NCBI RefSeq assembly: GCF_016056375.1
Contig: NZ_JAEDAE010000001.1
Coordinates: forward strand, 558,001-622,000
From: Hymenobacter negativus
GTDB lineage: Bacteria; Bacteroidota; Bacteroidia; Cytophagales; Hymenobacteraceae
Length of the DNA stretch: 64,000 nt
Direction: 5' to 3'
The notes beneath the pieces were generated by a model. The model ran no database searches. It saw only the letters and a program-made list of their open reading frames with translations, and was not told the origin of the DNA. Of this stretch, positions 43,331 to 52,484 are shown in pieces. Within the stretch, counting starts at the first letter, position 1, and the number at the start of each line of letters is the position of its first letter. A program made the translations under genes and the position numbers.

Positions 43331-44014
43331 TTAGCCGGGAAAATCATTTCCCGCGTTGGGCTGGTTCAGCTGGTCGGCGGCGGCCTGAGCATCGGCAGCG
43401 GCCTGGGCCGCCTGGCGGGTGGCTTCATCAGCGGCGGCCAGCAGGGCGGCGGCCTGGCGGGCATCGTAGTCGTGCACGCGGAAGATGCGCCGGTTCAGCT
43501 CGGCGGTTAGGCGCTGCCAGGGTGCGGTATCACCGGGCAGGGCAAAGTTGACTACTTCGCGGCCCAGGCGGTGCAGGCGCAGGCGGTTGGTGCCGCGGTG
43601 CCCGTAGGCCAGCAGCAGGGCCGTGGCCACCATGCCCAGCATGGCCGGGCCGGTGCGCAGCTGGTTTTGTAGGAAGGCAATCATGACAAAGGTCAGGCCC
43701 AGGCCGCCCAGCAAATACCACAGTATCCACTTCACGGGCGTGATTTCGGCCCGTTCCAGCTCGCGCAGCGAAAACTGCCGGCCCCGTACCGTCACGCTGC
43801 TATCCGTGAGAATGACGCGACCGTCGGCAGACCGTTCCTCGGGCAGGGGCGGCAACTCCGGCAGCGGCTCGGGGGGCGGGGCGGGCTGGTAGTGCGGGGC
43901 GGTTGGCGTGGGCGCTGCTTCCGCACCGGGCATAGGCAGCAAAGAGGCCCCGGAAGGTTGTTCCGGGGCCACGTTGGGCGGGTCAGCGGGGGGCTGAGCT
44001 TCGAAGGGGTTCAT
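43331..44014 (-). CDS. Hypothetical membrane protein with proline-rich N-terminus
   Basis: A 227-residue protein. The first 60 residues are Pro/Glu/Ala-rich; then a beta segment (GRVILTDSSVTVRGRQFSL), two membrane segments at about 95-135, a cytoplasmic beta part and an Ala-rich helical tail (ALLAAADEATRQAAQAAADA). The middle resembles small two-helix membrane proteins of the DUF6232 type; I am not sure of that. Function unknown. It shares direction with the FKBP gene upstream and starts 97 bases after its stop. Confidence 0.7.
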   Translation of the reverse strand: MNPFEAQPPADPPNVAPEQPSGASLLPMPGAEAAPTPTAPHYQPAPPPEPLPELPPLPEERSADGRVILTDSSVTVRGRQFSLRELERAEITPVKWILWYLLGGLGLTFVMIAFLQNQLRTGPAMLGMVATALLLAYGHRGTNRLRLHRLGREVVNFALPGDTAPWQRLTAELNRRIFRVHDYDARQAAALLAAADEATRQAAQAAADAQAAADQLNQPNAGNDFPG

Positions 44015-44110
44015 GGTCTTGGAAACAGCCGGAATGGTGCTGGTGGGGCGGCTCCAGGTAGGGGCCGCCGTGCGGGTAGCGGCGGGGGCGTACCCCGCCG
44101 CTACGTTCGC

Positions 44111-44740
44111 TCAGTTGTTCACTTTCAGCAGCTCCACGTCGAAAATCAACGCGGTGTCGCCGGGGATGTCGCGGCCCGCGCCGCGCTTGCCGTAGGCCAG
44201 GTCGGAGGGGATGTAGAGGCGGTATTTCGAGCCTTCGGGCATCAGCTGCAGGGCTTCGGTCCAGCCGGCAATCACACCGTTTACGGGGAAGGTGGCGGGC
44301 TGGCCGCGCTGGTAGCTGCTGTCGAACACGGTGCCGTTAATCAGGGTGCCGTGGTAATGCGTGGTTACCGACGAGCGCAGGGTGGGCTTGGGGCCGGTGC
44401 CCTGCGTGATTACCTCGTATTGCAGGCCGCTGGGCAGGGTGGTGACGCCGGGTTTCTTGGCGTTTTCGGCGAGGAAGGCTTCGCCTTCGGCTTTGTTGTT
44501 TTTCATGGATTCGGGGTCTTGGTTATTGTCTTCGTCGGCACCGCCCATTTGCTCCTGCAGTTGCTGCATGGCGGCCTGCATCTGCTCCTGGGTGAGGCGG
44601 CTGGGGAGGCCCTGCAGGCCTTCTTTCAACGCGCCGGCCAGGGTATCAATGTCCAGTTCGAGGCCCTGCTGGGCAAAATTGCGGGCCAGGTCGCGGCCAA
44701 TGATGTAGCTCACCTGAGCTTGGTGGGAATCAAGGTTCAT
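44111..44740 (-). CDS. FKBP-type peptidyl-prolyl isomerase (FklB/Mip-like)
   Basis: A 209-residue protein starting at the ATG at 44740 (MNLDSHQAQVSYIIG). The N-terminal helical dimerisation domain (QVSYIIGRDLARNF to about residue 80) precedes an FKBP domain with YHGTLINGTVFDSS, VIAGWTEALQLMPEG and PSDLAYGKRGAG. It speeds proline isomerisation during protein folding. There is no signal peptide, so a cytoplasmic location is likely, unlike periplasmic FkpA. The frame upstream of the chosen start is not family-like. Confidence 0.9.
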   Translation of the reverse strand: MNLDSHQAQVSYIIGRDLARNFAQQGLELDIDTLAGALKEGLQGLPSRLTQEQMQAAMQQLQEQMGGADEDNNQDPESMKNNKAEGEAFLAENAKKPGVTTLPSGLQYEVITQGTGPKPTLRSSVTTHYHGTLINGTVFDSSYQRGQPATFPVNGVIAGWTEALQLMPEGSKYRLYIPSDLAYGKRGAGRDIPGDTALIFDVELLKVNN

Positions 44741-44903
44741 AAAACCAGGAGGGGGATTGGTGAAGCTGCCACGGCTGCGGCCACGAGGGCCGCCACCGCC
44801 AGCCGGTGAAAAAAGTGTTGAACGGGTTACGCCGTTGCAGGGCCAAGGTTCCAAAAGCCGCGCCGAACCGTCCGGCCCCGCCGCATTGGCCGGTGCGCTA
44901 ACC

Positions 44904-44933
44904 AAAAAGCCCGGCTAATAGGCCGGGCTTTTT
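44904..44933 (-). terminator. Terminator of the 44-residue peptide gene
   Basis: A 12-bp stem (AAAAAGCCCGGC / GCCGGGCTTTTT) lies 45 bases beyond the small minus-strand gene's stop, upstream of the FKBP gene. Confidence 0.7.
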
Positions 44934-44978
44934 GCGGTAATAACGCGGATAGAACGCTGCGTAACGATAAAATAGGGC

Positions 44979-45113
44979 TTAGCAGTAGTGGTGCTGGTCG
45001 TCGTCGCCATCGAAGAAAAACGTCAGGTCCAGGTCGGCCAGTTTGGCAGCCAGGTAGGTCACGCCGCCCAGCAGCAGCAACGAGGAAACCGAGAAAGCAG
45101 TGGTTTTTTTCAT
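44979..45113 (-). CDS. 44-residue membrane or exported peptide
   Basis: A short frame from the ATG at 45113 to a TAA at 44979. The product starts MKKTTAFSVSSLLLLGG, a classic signal or anchor segment, and ends in an acidic, histidine and cysteine-containing tail (DGDDDQHHYC). A consensus -7 box (TATCTTTG) lies 37 bases upstream and a terminator 45 bases downstream, so it has a complete transcription unit of its own. No family recognised; the tail could bind a metal ion. Confidence 0.65.
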   Translation of the reverse strand: MKKTTAFSVSSLLLLGGVTYLAAKLADLDLTFFFDGDDDQHHYC

Positions 45114-45150
45114 ATTGGATAGGGCATAAGGCTAGTGTCGAATGCTGGGG

Positions 45151-45158
45151 CAAAGATA
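45151..45158 (-). promoter_or_regulatory. -7 promoter box TATCTTTG
   Basis: Consensus box on the minus strand, 37 bases upstream of the 44-residue peptide's ATG. Confidence 0.55.
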
Positions 45159-45226
45159 CGACACACGCTGTTAAATGTTATGCATGCAGCATAAAATAAT
45201 GGTTTGATAATGGCAAGCCCCGCACC

Positions 45227-45790
45227 CTACAAACCGAAATCCGGCACTTCTACCACAGCTCCGGGAGCTAAGTCGCCGAGCCAGATAGCGCCCACCCGCA
45301 CCCGAAACAGCCGCAGCGTGGGGAAGCCCACGGCGGCCGTCATCTTGCGAATCTGGCGGAATTTGCCTTCGGTGAGGGTGATGCTGACCCAGGAGGTGGG
45401 GCCGTGCCGGTCGTCGCGGATTTTGCGGGTGCGCGGGGCGAAGGCCGGGGCGGGGTCGAGGCGGCGGGCGACGCAGGGGCTGGTCAGGAATTTCTCGCCA
45501 TGAATGCCGATTTCGACCCCGGCCTGCATGTGGTTTAACGCCGCTTCGGTCATCAGGCCGTCAACCTGTGCGTAGTATTCCTTTTCGACCTTTTGGCTGC
45601 GCACGTACTCGCTCATCCGGCCGTCGGTGGTGAGCAGGAGCAGTCCTTCGCTGTCCTCGTCGAGCCGGCCGATGGCCATGATGCCTTCCGGGAAATCGTG
45701 GAATTCGCCCAGCTTTTTCTTCTTGGCTTCGCCCACAAACTGGCTGAGGTAGCCGTAGGGCTTATGGATAAGAAAGTGGCGGTGGGGCAT
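45227..45790 (-). CDS. Pseudouridine synthase, RluE/RsuA-type
   Basis: A 187-residue enzyme of the RsuA/RluB/E/F family, which converts uridine to pseudouridine in rRNA. The catalytic aspartate lies in GRLDEDSEGLLLLT near residue 44; other family motifs are HKPYGYLS at the start and LTEGKFRQIRKM toward the end. The N-terminal S4 domain is absent, as in RluE (23S rRNA U2457 in E. coli), so RluE is the closest match. Ends 10 bases from the OmpA-like gene. Confidence 0.88.
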   Translation of the reverse strand: MPHRHFLIHKPYGYLSQFVGEAKKKKLGEFHDFPEGIMAIGRLDEDSEGLLLLTTDGRMSEYVRSQKVEKEYYAQVDGLMTEAALNHMQAGVEIGIHGEKFLTSPCVARRLDPAPAFAPRTRKIRDDRHGPTSWVSITLTEGKFRQIRKMTAAVGFPTLRLFRVRVGAIWLGDLAPGAVVEVPDFGL

Positions 45791-45799
45791 GCGGATGGC

Positions 45800-46876
45800 T
45801 TATTTTATTTCCTCAACCTCCACGCGCCGGTTGCGGGCGTCGGGCGAGGGGTGGAGCGGGCGCGAGTCGCCGTAGCCGATGGTACTGAGGCGCTCGGGCG
45901 CGATGCCGGCTTTCACCAGGTAGGCTTTCACCGCTTCGGCGCGTTGCTCGGAGAGAAGCTGGTTCTTGTCGGGCTCGCCTATTTTGTCGGTGTAGCCGGC
46001 AATGCGCAGGCGCAAGGTAGGACGGGCTTTGAGCTCGGTGGCCAGCTGGTCGAGGGCCGGGGCGGCGGTGGGCATCAGCTCGGGCGTGCCCAGCTGGAAA
46101 AGCACCGTGGGCAGCACCACCGGGCCCGGCGCGGCGGGCAGAATGGGGGCGGCCGTGGCCGGTGCTTTGGCAACAGAGTCGGCCGGGGGCGTGGGTGGCA
46201 GCGGGGGCGAGGGGGCCGGAGCCGGTTTGGCCCCGCTCACCTGAATGGTGATGGGCACCACGGGGCTTTGCTCCGTTGGGTAATAGGCCTGCTTGAGGTA
46301 GAAGGTGGTGGTTTTGCTGAGCTTGGTGCGGTAGGTGTTGCCGGCAGCCAGGGGCTGCTGCAATTCGGCATCGGCGTACCAGAGCACGTTGCGGCCCGAC
46401 ACGCGGATGGTGCTTTCGGTGCCAGCCGGCACGGTGGCCGGCGATTTCAGCTTGACGCGGTAGAAGATGAAGGTGCCCACGCTGCAGTCGCCCACGGGGC
46501 GGTAGGTGGCGTGGCCGGTCAGTTTTTCCAGGGCGGGGTCGTAGGTGAAGGTGATGGCGCCGTCGCACCAGTAGCTGGTGAGGCTGCGGCCGGTTTCGTT
46601 CAGCTTGCTTTGGTGGGTGAGGCGCAGGCCGGTGGCGCTGCCGCTGCCCCGCATCTGGAAGGTGACTGAAACGCCGGGGTTGCCGCCCACTTCCTGGTAC
46701 AGCACCCCAAACACGTCGGTGCCCTTGCTTTTCTGCAGGCGCAGCACGGCGGGCCAGTACCCGTTGGGTTTTCCCGTTTCCGATTCAACACCCTGCCATA
46801 CGCCCGTCAGGGATTGGGCCGATGCCGGGGCGGCGAGCAGTAACGCCCCCAGGCCATACCAAAAGCTGCGTTTCAT
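45800..46876 (-). CDS. OmpA-family protein with N-terminal beta domain
   Basis: A 358-residue protein from the ATG at 46876 (MKRSFWYGLGALLL) with a signal peptide ending at ASAQ; the ATG at 46909 is possible. The N-terminal domain (LTGVWQGVESETGKPNG) looks like a lipocalin-style or DUF-type beta barrel. A Pro/Ala-rich linker leads to an OmpA C-terminal domain with LRIAGYTDKIGEPDKN, LSEQRAEAVKAYL and the terminal NRRVEVEEIK. The OmpA domain binds peptidoglycan. Its stop lies close to the RluE-like gene start, and the two may be cotranscribed. Confidence 0.85.
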   Translation of the reverse strand: MKRSFWYGLGALLLAAPASAQSLTGVWQGVESETGKPNGYWPAVLRLQKSKGTDVFGVLYQEVGGNPGVSVTFQMRGSGSATGLRLTHQSKLNETGRSLTSYWCDGAITFTYDPALEKLTGHATYRPVGDCSVGTFIFYRVKLKSPATVPAGTESTIRVSGRNVLWYADAELQQPLAAGNTYRTKLSKTTTFYLKQAYYPTEQSPVVPITIQVSGAKPAPAPSPPLPPTPPADSVAKAPATAAPILPAAPGPVVLPTVLFQLGTPELMPTAAPALDQLATELKARPTLRLRIAGYTDKIGEPDKNQLLSEQRAEAVKAYLVKAGIAPERLSTIGYGDSRPLHPSPDARNRRVEVEEIK

Positions 46877-46987
46877 GCGCTCAGCTAAGCTCAGAAGTTG
46901 GGTTGACATTTCACACCGAAAAGACGCGCCGGGCAGCCCGAAAGTTGCCCGGCGCGAACCTAAATGCTGCGTTCAGCCCTGCCCCGG

Positions 46988-47470
46988 CTACGCTTGGCTA
47001 CCGGCATCCAGCAAGCGTCGGTGGTAGTTTACTTGGCCCAAATGGTAGCCCAGATGCGTGGCCAGATGAATCAGAAAATACTCGGTGGAAGTCTTGTTCT
47101 CCAACACCTGCAACGGGTATTCGGCGGGCAGGGCGCTGGCGGGCAGCCGGCTCAGGGCCTGGTCGACCTCGGCCCGGGTTTTTTCGATTTGCCGAATCAG
47201 CTCGGGCCGGGGAATATTCTTTTGGGAAAACTCGCCGTCTCTATCCCGAGTGTACGCCACGCCACCCAGCTCCGCGCTGATGTAGGTGGTCAGGTTGCCC
47301 ACCAGGTGCAGGCACAGGTTGCCCGCCGAATTGGCGATGCCTTGTTCGACGTGCCAGATGCGGTGCTCGTCTTCATATAGCTCGATTTCCTGTTGCAGGC
47401 GGTTCAGGTCGCGGGCGAAAATCTGGCGGAGGGTGTCGAGTAGCATGGTTTCGGAGGATAATTCAGGCAT
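46988..47470 (-). CDS. DinB-family protein
   Basis: A 160-residue four-helix-bundle protein. The histidines of the DinB metal site are in NLCLHLVGN and HLATHLGYHLGQ. The fold binds a divalent metal; members include thiol transferases and many uncharacterised stress proteins. It has no signal peptide. A palindromic repeat copy lies directly upstream. Confidence 0.8.
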   Translation of the reverse strand: MPELSSETMLLDTLRQIFARDLNRLQQEIELYEDEHRIWHVEQGIANSAGNLCLHLVGNLTTYISAELGGVAYTRDRDGEFSQKNIPRPELIRQIEKTRAEVDQALSRLPASALPAEYPLQVLENKTSTEYFLIHLATHLGYHLGQVNYHRRLLDAGSQA

Positions 47471-47494
47471 AAAGCTAAGTAAACCGAAAACGCA

Positions 47495-47577
47495 ATGCCG
47501 AGTGCAGTCGAAGCATCTTTACCGTGCAAGTAATCTATTTACTCGTGCGGTAGAAACGCTTCGACTGCGCTCAGCAT
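47495..47577. repeat. Palindromic dispersed repeat, copy B
   Basis: ATGCCGAGTGCAGTCGAAGC on the left pairs with GCTTCGACTGCGCTCAGCAT on the right with two mismatches. An inner pair (TTTACCGTGCAAGTAA against TTACTCGTGCGGTAGAAA) also matches approximately. Same family as 3144-3235. Confidence 0.75.
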
Positions 47578-47611
47578 GACATCATTTTATGATAATAAAA
47601 CCCCTGCACGG

Positions 47612-48484
47612 TTACCCCAGGTACGCCATGTCCTCTGCGCTCAGCTTGATATCGGCCGCTTTCATGTTTTCCTCAAAATGCGCCAGCGACGACGTGCCTG
47701 GAATGGGCAGAATCCAGCGCGACTTGTGCAGCAGCCAAGCAATATTGAGCTGGGCTTCGGTGGCGTGGTGCTTACGGGCTATTTCGGCCAGCTTGTTGCC
47801 CGCGTTGGGCAGGCCGTGCACCAGTGAGAAGAACGGAATGAGCGGAATGCCGTGTTGCTCGCAGAGAGGTAGCACTTCCTCGCCGCCCCGGGTTTCGCCG
47901 TAGGGGGCGCTTAGGCTGGTGCGCTGGGCGTAGCCGTACATGTTCTCGACGGTGGCAATTTCGCCCAGCTTCAGGCCGGCTTCCAGCTCCGCGCGGTTCA
48001 CGTTGCTCAGGCCCACGTGCAGGATTTTGCCTTCTTTCTGCATTTCAAACATGGCCCCGAGCTGCTCATCAAGCGGCACCGCGCCGTGGCCCATCAGCCG
48101 TAGGTGCACGAGCTGAATCTGCTCGCGCTGCAGGGTGCGCAGGTTGTTGTCGATGGCGGTGCGCAGATTTTCGGGGGTGTTGAAGGCCACCCAGCTTTTG
48201 TCGGGCTTGCGGGTGGCGCCCACTTTGGTGCAGATAACGAGGTCGGCCGGGTAGGGGTGCAGGGCCTCCACAATGAGGCGGTTGGTCACGTCCTCGCCGT
48301 AGTAGTCGGCCGTGTCGAGGAAGTTGACGCCCGATTCAACGGCTTTCCTGAGGATGGCCAGCGCCTGCGGGCGGTCGGCGGGCTCGCCCCAGATTTCGGG
48401 GCCGGTAAGGCGCATGGTGCCGTAGCCAAGACGGTTGACGGTGAGCGGCTGCGCGGAGTTTTGGGCGATGGTGATGGTGGACAT
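47612..48484 (-). CDS. Aldo/keto reductase
   Basis: A 290-residue NADPH-dependent oxidoreductase, starting at the ATG at 48484. TIM-barrel motifs: GYGTMRLTGP, catalytic Asp and Tyr in FLDTADYYG, Lys in ICTKVG, and the family HLRLMG. The usual Asn-Gln in the cofactor pocket lies around NVNRAELE. It reduces aldehydes or ketones; the natural substrate is not predictable. It ends near repeat copy B. Confidence 0.85.
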   Translation of the reverse strand: MSTITIAQNSAQPLTVNRLGYGTMRLTGPEIWGEPADRPQALAILRKAVESGVNFLDTADYYGEDVTNRLIVEALHPYPADLVICTKVGATRKPDKSWVAFNTPENLRTAIDNNLRTLQREQIQLVHLRLMGHGAVPLDEQLGAMFEMQKEGKILHVGLSNVNRAELEAGLKLGEIATVENMYGYAQRTSLSAPYGETRGGEEVLPLCEQHGIPLIPFFSLVHGLPNAGNKLAEIARKHHATEAQLNIAWLLHKSRWILPIPGTSSLAHFEENMKAADIKLSAEDMAYLG

Positions 48485-48593
48485 GAGGGGGGTTATGGGG
48501 TTCGATAACCAGAAGACGGTTTGGGGGCAGGGATGTTTGACCAATCCCAAAACGGAGTCTTGGAAAGCACAATTCCTGCGTAATTCGCACTCT

Positions 48594-49682
48594 ATGAAAT
48601 CAACGTCCTCGCCCTGGCGGCGGCCCCTGCAGCGGTTCTACTGGCATTCGGTGCTGGCGCTCACGCTGTTTTTTGTGCTGGGCACGCTGCTGCTCGTGCT
48701 GCTGGTGCGCGGCACGCTTTCGGGCCTCGATGTGCGGCTGGCGCTGGAGGTGGGCGGGCCGGTGGGCCTGCTGGTGGCCGCGCTCGAAGTGTACGTGTAC
48801 CCCCAGTTGTTTGCGCGGGTGCGGCTGGCGGCGCGGCTGGGCCTGGGCATGCTGTTTTACCTGGCCGGGTTCTGGCTGCTGCTCTTTCTCATCCGCCGCA
48901 TCTTCGGCAATGCCGTCGACAACACCCTGCTGGCTGCCCTCGATGCCGAGGGGTTTCAGAGCTGGCGCGCCCTGGCCATTCGGCCCGAGGGCAAGGCCTT
49001 TGTGCGCCTGCTCACGGGCTACGGCATTCTAAGTTTGTTCACCTCCCTGCTTTATCAGCTTAGTAATAAAATAGGCCGCCCCGCGCTGCTGCGCCTGTTT
49101 CTGGGCCGCTACCACCACCCGGTGGCCGAGCAGCGCATCTTCCTGTTTGTCGATGTGAAGGGCTCCACCGCGCTGGCTGAGGAATTGGGCAACGAGCAGT
49201 ACAGCCACCTCATCCGCGACTTTTTCTTCGACATGGGTGCGCCCATCGTGGCCCATCGGGGCGAAATTTATCAGTATGTGGGCGATGAAGTGGTTGTGAC
49301 CTGGGAGTGGCGGCCCGGCATTGAGCAGGCCCGCTGCGTGCGCTGCTTCTTTGCCATGCAGGAGGCTATTGACCGCCGCCGCGACTATTACTTGCGCACT
49401 TACGGGGCCGTGCCCGCCTTCAAAGCCGGGCTGCACGGCGGCCCGGTGATGGCCACCCAGGTGGGTGCGGTAAAAACCGAGCTGGTTTTTCACGGCGACG
49501 TGCTGAATACCACCGCCCGCATCGAGGCCCAGTGCAACGCCCTGCACAGCCGCCTGCTGCTCTCGGCGGCACTCTACGAGGCGCTGCCGCACCCGCCCGA
49601 ATTTCGATTCGAGGCGCTGGGTGCGTTTCCGCTGCGGGGCAAGGCCGGCACCGTGGCGCTGTACTCAGCCGAAATAGCGTGA
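48594..49682 (+). CDS. Membrane-bound class III adenylate/guanylate cyclase
   Basis: A 362-residue protein starting at the ATG at 48594. Four membrane segments (residues about 20-160) precede a class III cyclase homology domain. Metal-binding residues are in FVDVKGST and YVGDEVVVTW, and the NTP-proximal GDVLNTTARIEAQ segment is complete. It would make cAMP or cGMP at the inner membrane. Purine choice cannot be read safely from the sequence. Divergent from the aldo/keto reductase gene. Confidence 0.88.
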   Translation: MKSTSSPWRRPLQRFYWHSVLALTLFFVLGTLLLVLLVRGTLSGLDVRLALEVGGPVGLLVAALEVYVYPQLFARVRLAARLGLGMLFYLAGFWLLLFLIRRIFGNAVDNTLLAALDAEGFQSWRALAIRPEGKAFVRLLTGYGILSLFTSLLYQLSNKIGRPALLRLFLGRYHHPVAEQRIFLFVDVKGSTALAEELGNEQYSHLIRDFFFDMGAPIVAHRGEIYQYVGDEVVVTWEWRPGIEQARCVRCFFAMQEAIDRRRDYYLRTYGAVPAFKAGLHGGPVMATQVGAVKTELVFHGDVLNTTARIEAQCNALHSRLLLSAALYEALPHPPEFRFEALGAFPLRGKAGTVALYSAEIA

Positions 49683-49754
49683 ATAGTTTGTGGCCGGCTA
49701 CCTGTTATTTTCGTCTTTGCGCCACTTGGCACCGATTTCCTGAACGAAGCTTTT

Positions 49755-50192
49755 ATGTCTATCTATTCCGATGATTTTGCGGAGCCCGATGCAAGCTCGG
49801 TTGTCCGAAGTGGTGCGGCACCGGTGGCGGCCGAAAACACTCGCCGCCCCAGCCTCACCGGCGCCTTGACCAGCACCGCCACCAAGCTGCTGCCCTTGGT
49901 AGCCTTGCTCGATTCCATTCAGCCGTCCGTGAGCAAAGAGTCAGTGTTCCGCATCCGGCGCAAGAAAATCAAGCAGCACTTCACCGAAGTATATGCCGAG
50001 CTGCACGCCGAGCGCCCGCGCCGCGAAGCCCTGGTTCACGCCTTTCAGGCGCTAGCCGAGCTGGTGCAGGAAGAAACCCGCGACATCAGCAAAGACGAGC
50101 TGAAGCAGGCGGCCAAGGAAGTGGTGCTGGCCACGCTGCAGAATGCGCCGGCGCTCATCAACATCGCGCACCAGGCCCGTCTGCTGGCGTGA
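49755..50192 (+). CDS. Hypothetical cytoplasmic helical protein
   Basis: A 145-residue protein without a signal peptide. The first 40 residues are loosely structured; the remainder is helical and charged (RIRRKKIKQHFTEVYAELHAERP, ELVQEETRDISKDELKQAA). I do not recognise a family. It follows the cyclase gene by 72 bases and could share its transcript. Confidence 0.6.
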   Translation: MSIYSDDFAEPDASSVVRSGAAPVAAENTRRPSLTGALTSTATKLLPLVALLDSIQPSVSKESVFRIRRKKIKQHFTEVYAELHAERPRREALVHAFQALAELVQEETRDISKDELKQAAKEVVLATLQNAPALINIAHQARLLA

Positions 50193-50211
50193 AGGGACGA
50201 TAAAAAGCAGC

Positions 50212-50312
50212 CCGTCATGCCGAGCGCCGCGAAGCATCTTTACCGCTCAACGCAATCCAATCGAATCGATTAGCTGCACGGTAATAATGCTTCGCGGCGC
50301 TCGGCATGACGG
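50212..50312. repeat. Palindromic dispersed repeat, copy C
   Basis: A perfect 26-bp inverted repeat at both ends (CCGTCATGCCGAGCGCCGCG and complement). Compared with 3144-3235, the stem has GCGCCGCG where copy A has GCGCAGCG, with matching changes in the opposite arm. Confidence 0.85.
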
Positions 50313-50331
50313 CTTTTTTGCCCATGACGTT

Positions 50332-52269
50332 CTACCCCGCCCGCTGCACGTCATACGGCACGGCCATGCCCAGCAGGGCCTGCGCAATAGCTTCGTCCGA
50401 AGCCGTGCCGCTCATTGAAATTTCTGCCACCAGCCCGCGCTGCTTGTCGTCGCGCACGCTGATGGAATCCACGGTCAGCTCTGGCACCACGGCCAGGTGG
50501 CGATGATACACCCGGCTGATTTCCTGCTTGGTCAGTGCAGGCTTGAAAATTTTGCCAATGGCCGTAAGCGGCAGCTCGGTGGCCGTGTACACTTGCTTGG
50601 GCCAAGCGGCGCGTTCGGGAATATTGGCCTCGGCGAAGGCGCGTAGCTCGCCCTCGGTGGCCTCCTGGCCGGGGTGCAGCGTCACGTAGGCCACGGGCAG
50701 CTCGCCGGCATGGGCATCGGGGCTGCCGATGGCGGCCGCCAGGGCCACAGCAGGGTGGGTCATCAGGGCATCCTCGATGACTTTGGGGTCGATGTTGTGG
50801 CCGCCCCGGATGATGAGCTCCTTCTTGCGGCCCGTGATGTAGAAGCCGCCCTGCGCGTCCATCCGGCCCAGGTCGCCGGTGTTATAGTAGGGGCCCTGGC
50901 CATCGCCGGTGTCCACCCAAATGCCTTTGTTGTGCTCGGGCTGCAGGTAGCCGTGGAAAATGTTGCTGCCCCGCACCACCAGCACGCCGCTTTCCTCGGC
51001 TTCGGCGAAGCGCAGGAAGTCGCCGGTTTGCTCATCGAGAATAACAATCCGCACGTCCTGGTAGGGCACACGCAGGCCGATGCTGCCTGGCATGGGCGGC
51101 CCCGCCAGCGGCCCCACCACGCTGATGCAGCTGCCCTCGGTGAAGCCGTAGCCCTCCACCAGCCGCAGCCCGGTGCGCTGCTCGAAGGCCCGTAGCAGCT
51201 CCACCGGCAGCGGCGCGGCCCCGCAGATGGCGTAGCGCAGCGAACTCAGGTCGTGCCCTTCCACCGGCAACGTGAGCAGGCGGCTGAAAATGGTGGGCAC
51301 CCCGCTGAACAGCGACAGGCGGTAGTGCGCCACCAGCTTCCAGAAATTATCGAGAATGCCCGGCCCGCGGTAGCCCGCCGGGCTGCCCAGCACCACCGTG
51401 TGGCCCAGCAGCCACGGCACGCTGCCCGTCACCACCACCCCGTTCACGTGAAACAGCGGCAGCCCGCAGAAGAACACCAGCCGTTCGGGCGCGGCCTCGC
51501 CGCCCAGCAGCTGCGAGGCGGCAAACGTGGTGCTCGTAATATTATAGTGCGTGAGCGGCGCGATTTTGGGCGTGCCCGTAGTGCCGCCGGTGTGGAAGTA
51601 GCAGGCCACATCGGCCGAAGCAATTTGCCGGCCCGACACCAGGCGGTTGCCGCGCTGGCGGCGGCTGGCCTGCGCAAAATCCACCACCCGGATGCCTGGC
51701 AGCGCGGGCTTGGGCTGCGTCAGCCGCAGGGCCCCCACCAGCAGCCGCTGCATGCGGGGCAAATACTCCAGCAAATCCACGGTCACGACAGTGCGCAGCG
51801 TGGGCACCAGCGGCGCCACGGCCTGCACCTTCTGCCAGATGTCGGTTTTTGGAAACGCCCGCAGCGTGACCAGCACCTTAGTACCGGCCGCGTTCAGGAT
51901 TTCGGCAATCTGGGCCGGTTCCAGCAGCGGGTTCAGCGGGTTGACGATGCCGGCGGCCTGCCCGCCCCAGAGCGTGAAGTGCGTTTCGGGCAGGTTGGGC
52001 AGCAGGTACGACACCACGTCGGTGGCGCCCACGCCCAACTCGTGCAGCATGTTGGCCGTTTGGTAGCAGCGCTGCACCAGCTGCGCGTAGGTGAAGTCGA
52101 CCGACTCGGTGGGCCGCTCGCCGCTGAACACGAAGCGCAGGGCCAGCGCCGCGGGGTTGCGGTCGCGGCCGCGCTCCAGCAGGGCCAGGGTGTGGGCGGG
52201 CACCGGCTGGGCAGCCAGCGGCGTTTGCTCAATGGTCAGAATGTCGTCGAGGTTGCGGTAGCCCGGCAT
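50332..52269 (-). CDS. AMP-dependent acyl-CoA synthetase
   Basis: A 645-residue enzyme from the ATG at 52269 (MPGYRNLDDILTIEQ). It activates a carboxylic acid with ATP and transfers it to CoA. The P-loop motif YFHTGGTTGTPK, the YGFTEGSC segment, the YYNTGDLGRMD motif and the C-terminal lysine region (TAIGKIFKPAL) are all present. Chain length of the substrate is not clear. A consensus promoter box lies 54 bases upstream. No fatty-acid pathway gene is adjacent. Confidence 0.92.
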   Translation of the reverse strand: MPGYRNLDDILTIEQTPLAAQPVPAHTLALLERGRDRNPAALALRFVFSGERPTESVDFTYAQLVQRCYQTANMLHELGVGATDVVSYLLPNLPETHFTLWGGQAAGIVNPLNPLLEPAQIAEILNAAGTKVLVTLRAFPKTDIWQKVQAVAPLVPTLRTVVTVDLLEYLPRMQRLLVGALRLTQPKPALPGIRVVDFAQASRRQRGNRLVSGRQIASADVACYFHTGGTTGTPKIAPLTHYNITSTTFAASQLLGGEAAPERLVFFCGLPLFHVNGVVVTGSVPWLLGHTVVLGSPAGYRGPGILDNFWKLVAHYRLSLFSGVPTIFSRLLTLPVEGHDLSSLRYAICGAAPLPVELLRAFEQRTGLRLVEGYGFTEGSCISVVGPLAGPPMPGSIGLRVPYQDVRIVILDEQTGDFLRFAEAEESGVLVVRGSNIFHGYLQPEHNKGIWVDTGDGQGPYYNTGDLGRMDAQGGFYITGRKKELIIRGGHNIDPKVIEDALMTHPAVALAAAIGSPDAHAGELPVAYVTLHPGQEATEGELRAFAEANIPERAAWPKQVYTATELPLTAIGKIFKPALTKQEISRVYHRHLAVVPELTVDSISVRDDKQRGLVAEISMSGTASDEAIAQALLGMAVPYDVQRAG

Positions 52270-52322
52270 AGGAAGCAAGTAGGGGAAGCGGCCGCGAAGG
52301 CCGCAGGGATGAGGTTCTCCTT

Positions 52323-52330
52323 CAAAAGTA
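52323..52330 (-). promoter_or_regulatory. -7 promoter box TACTTTTG
   Basis: Consensus box on the minus strand, 54 bases before the acyl-CoA synthetase ATG. Confidence 0.55.
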
Positions 52331-52484
52331 GGCAGGAAGTAGCCCGAGCGCACCTGGCCTTAGCCCGGAGCGGGGCTATGGCTGCGCCCGGCGCGCACCA
52401 GTGCGGGCCCGCCAGGACGGAAACCGCACCTTACCTTCACCGAAATCATTGTTGCTTCACCTTTTTTAAAAACTGCTCATTTTA

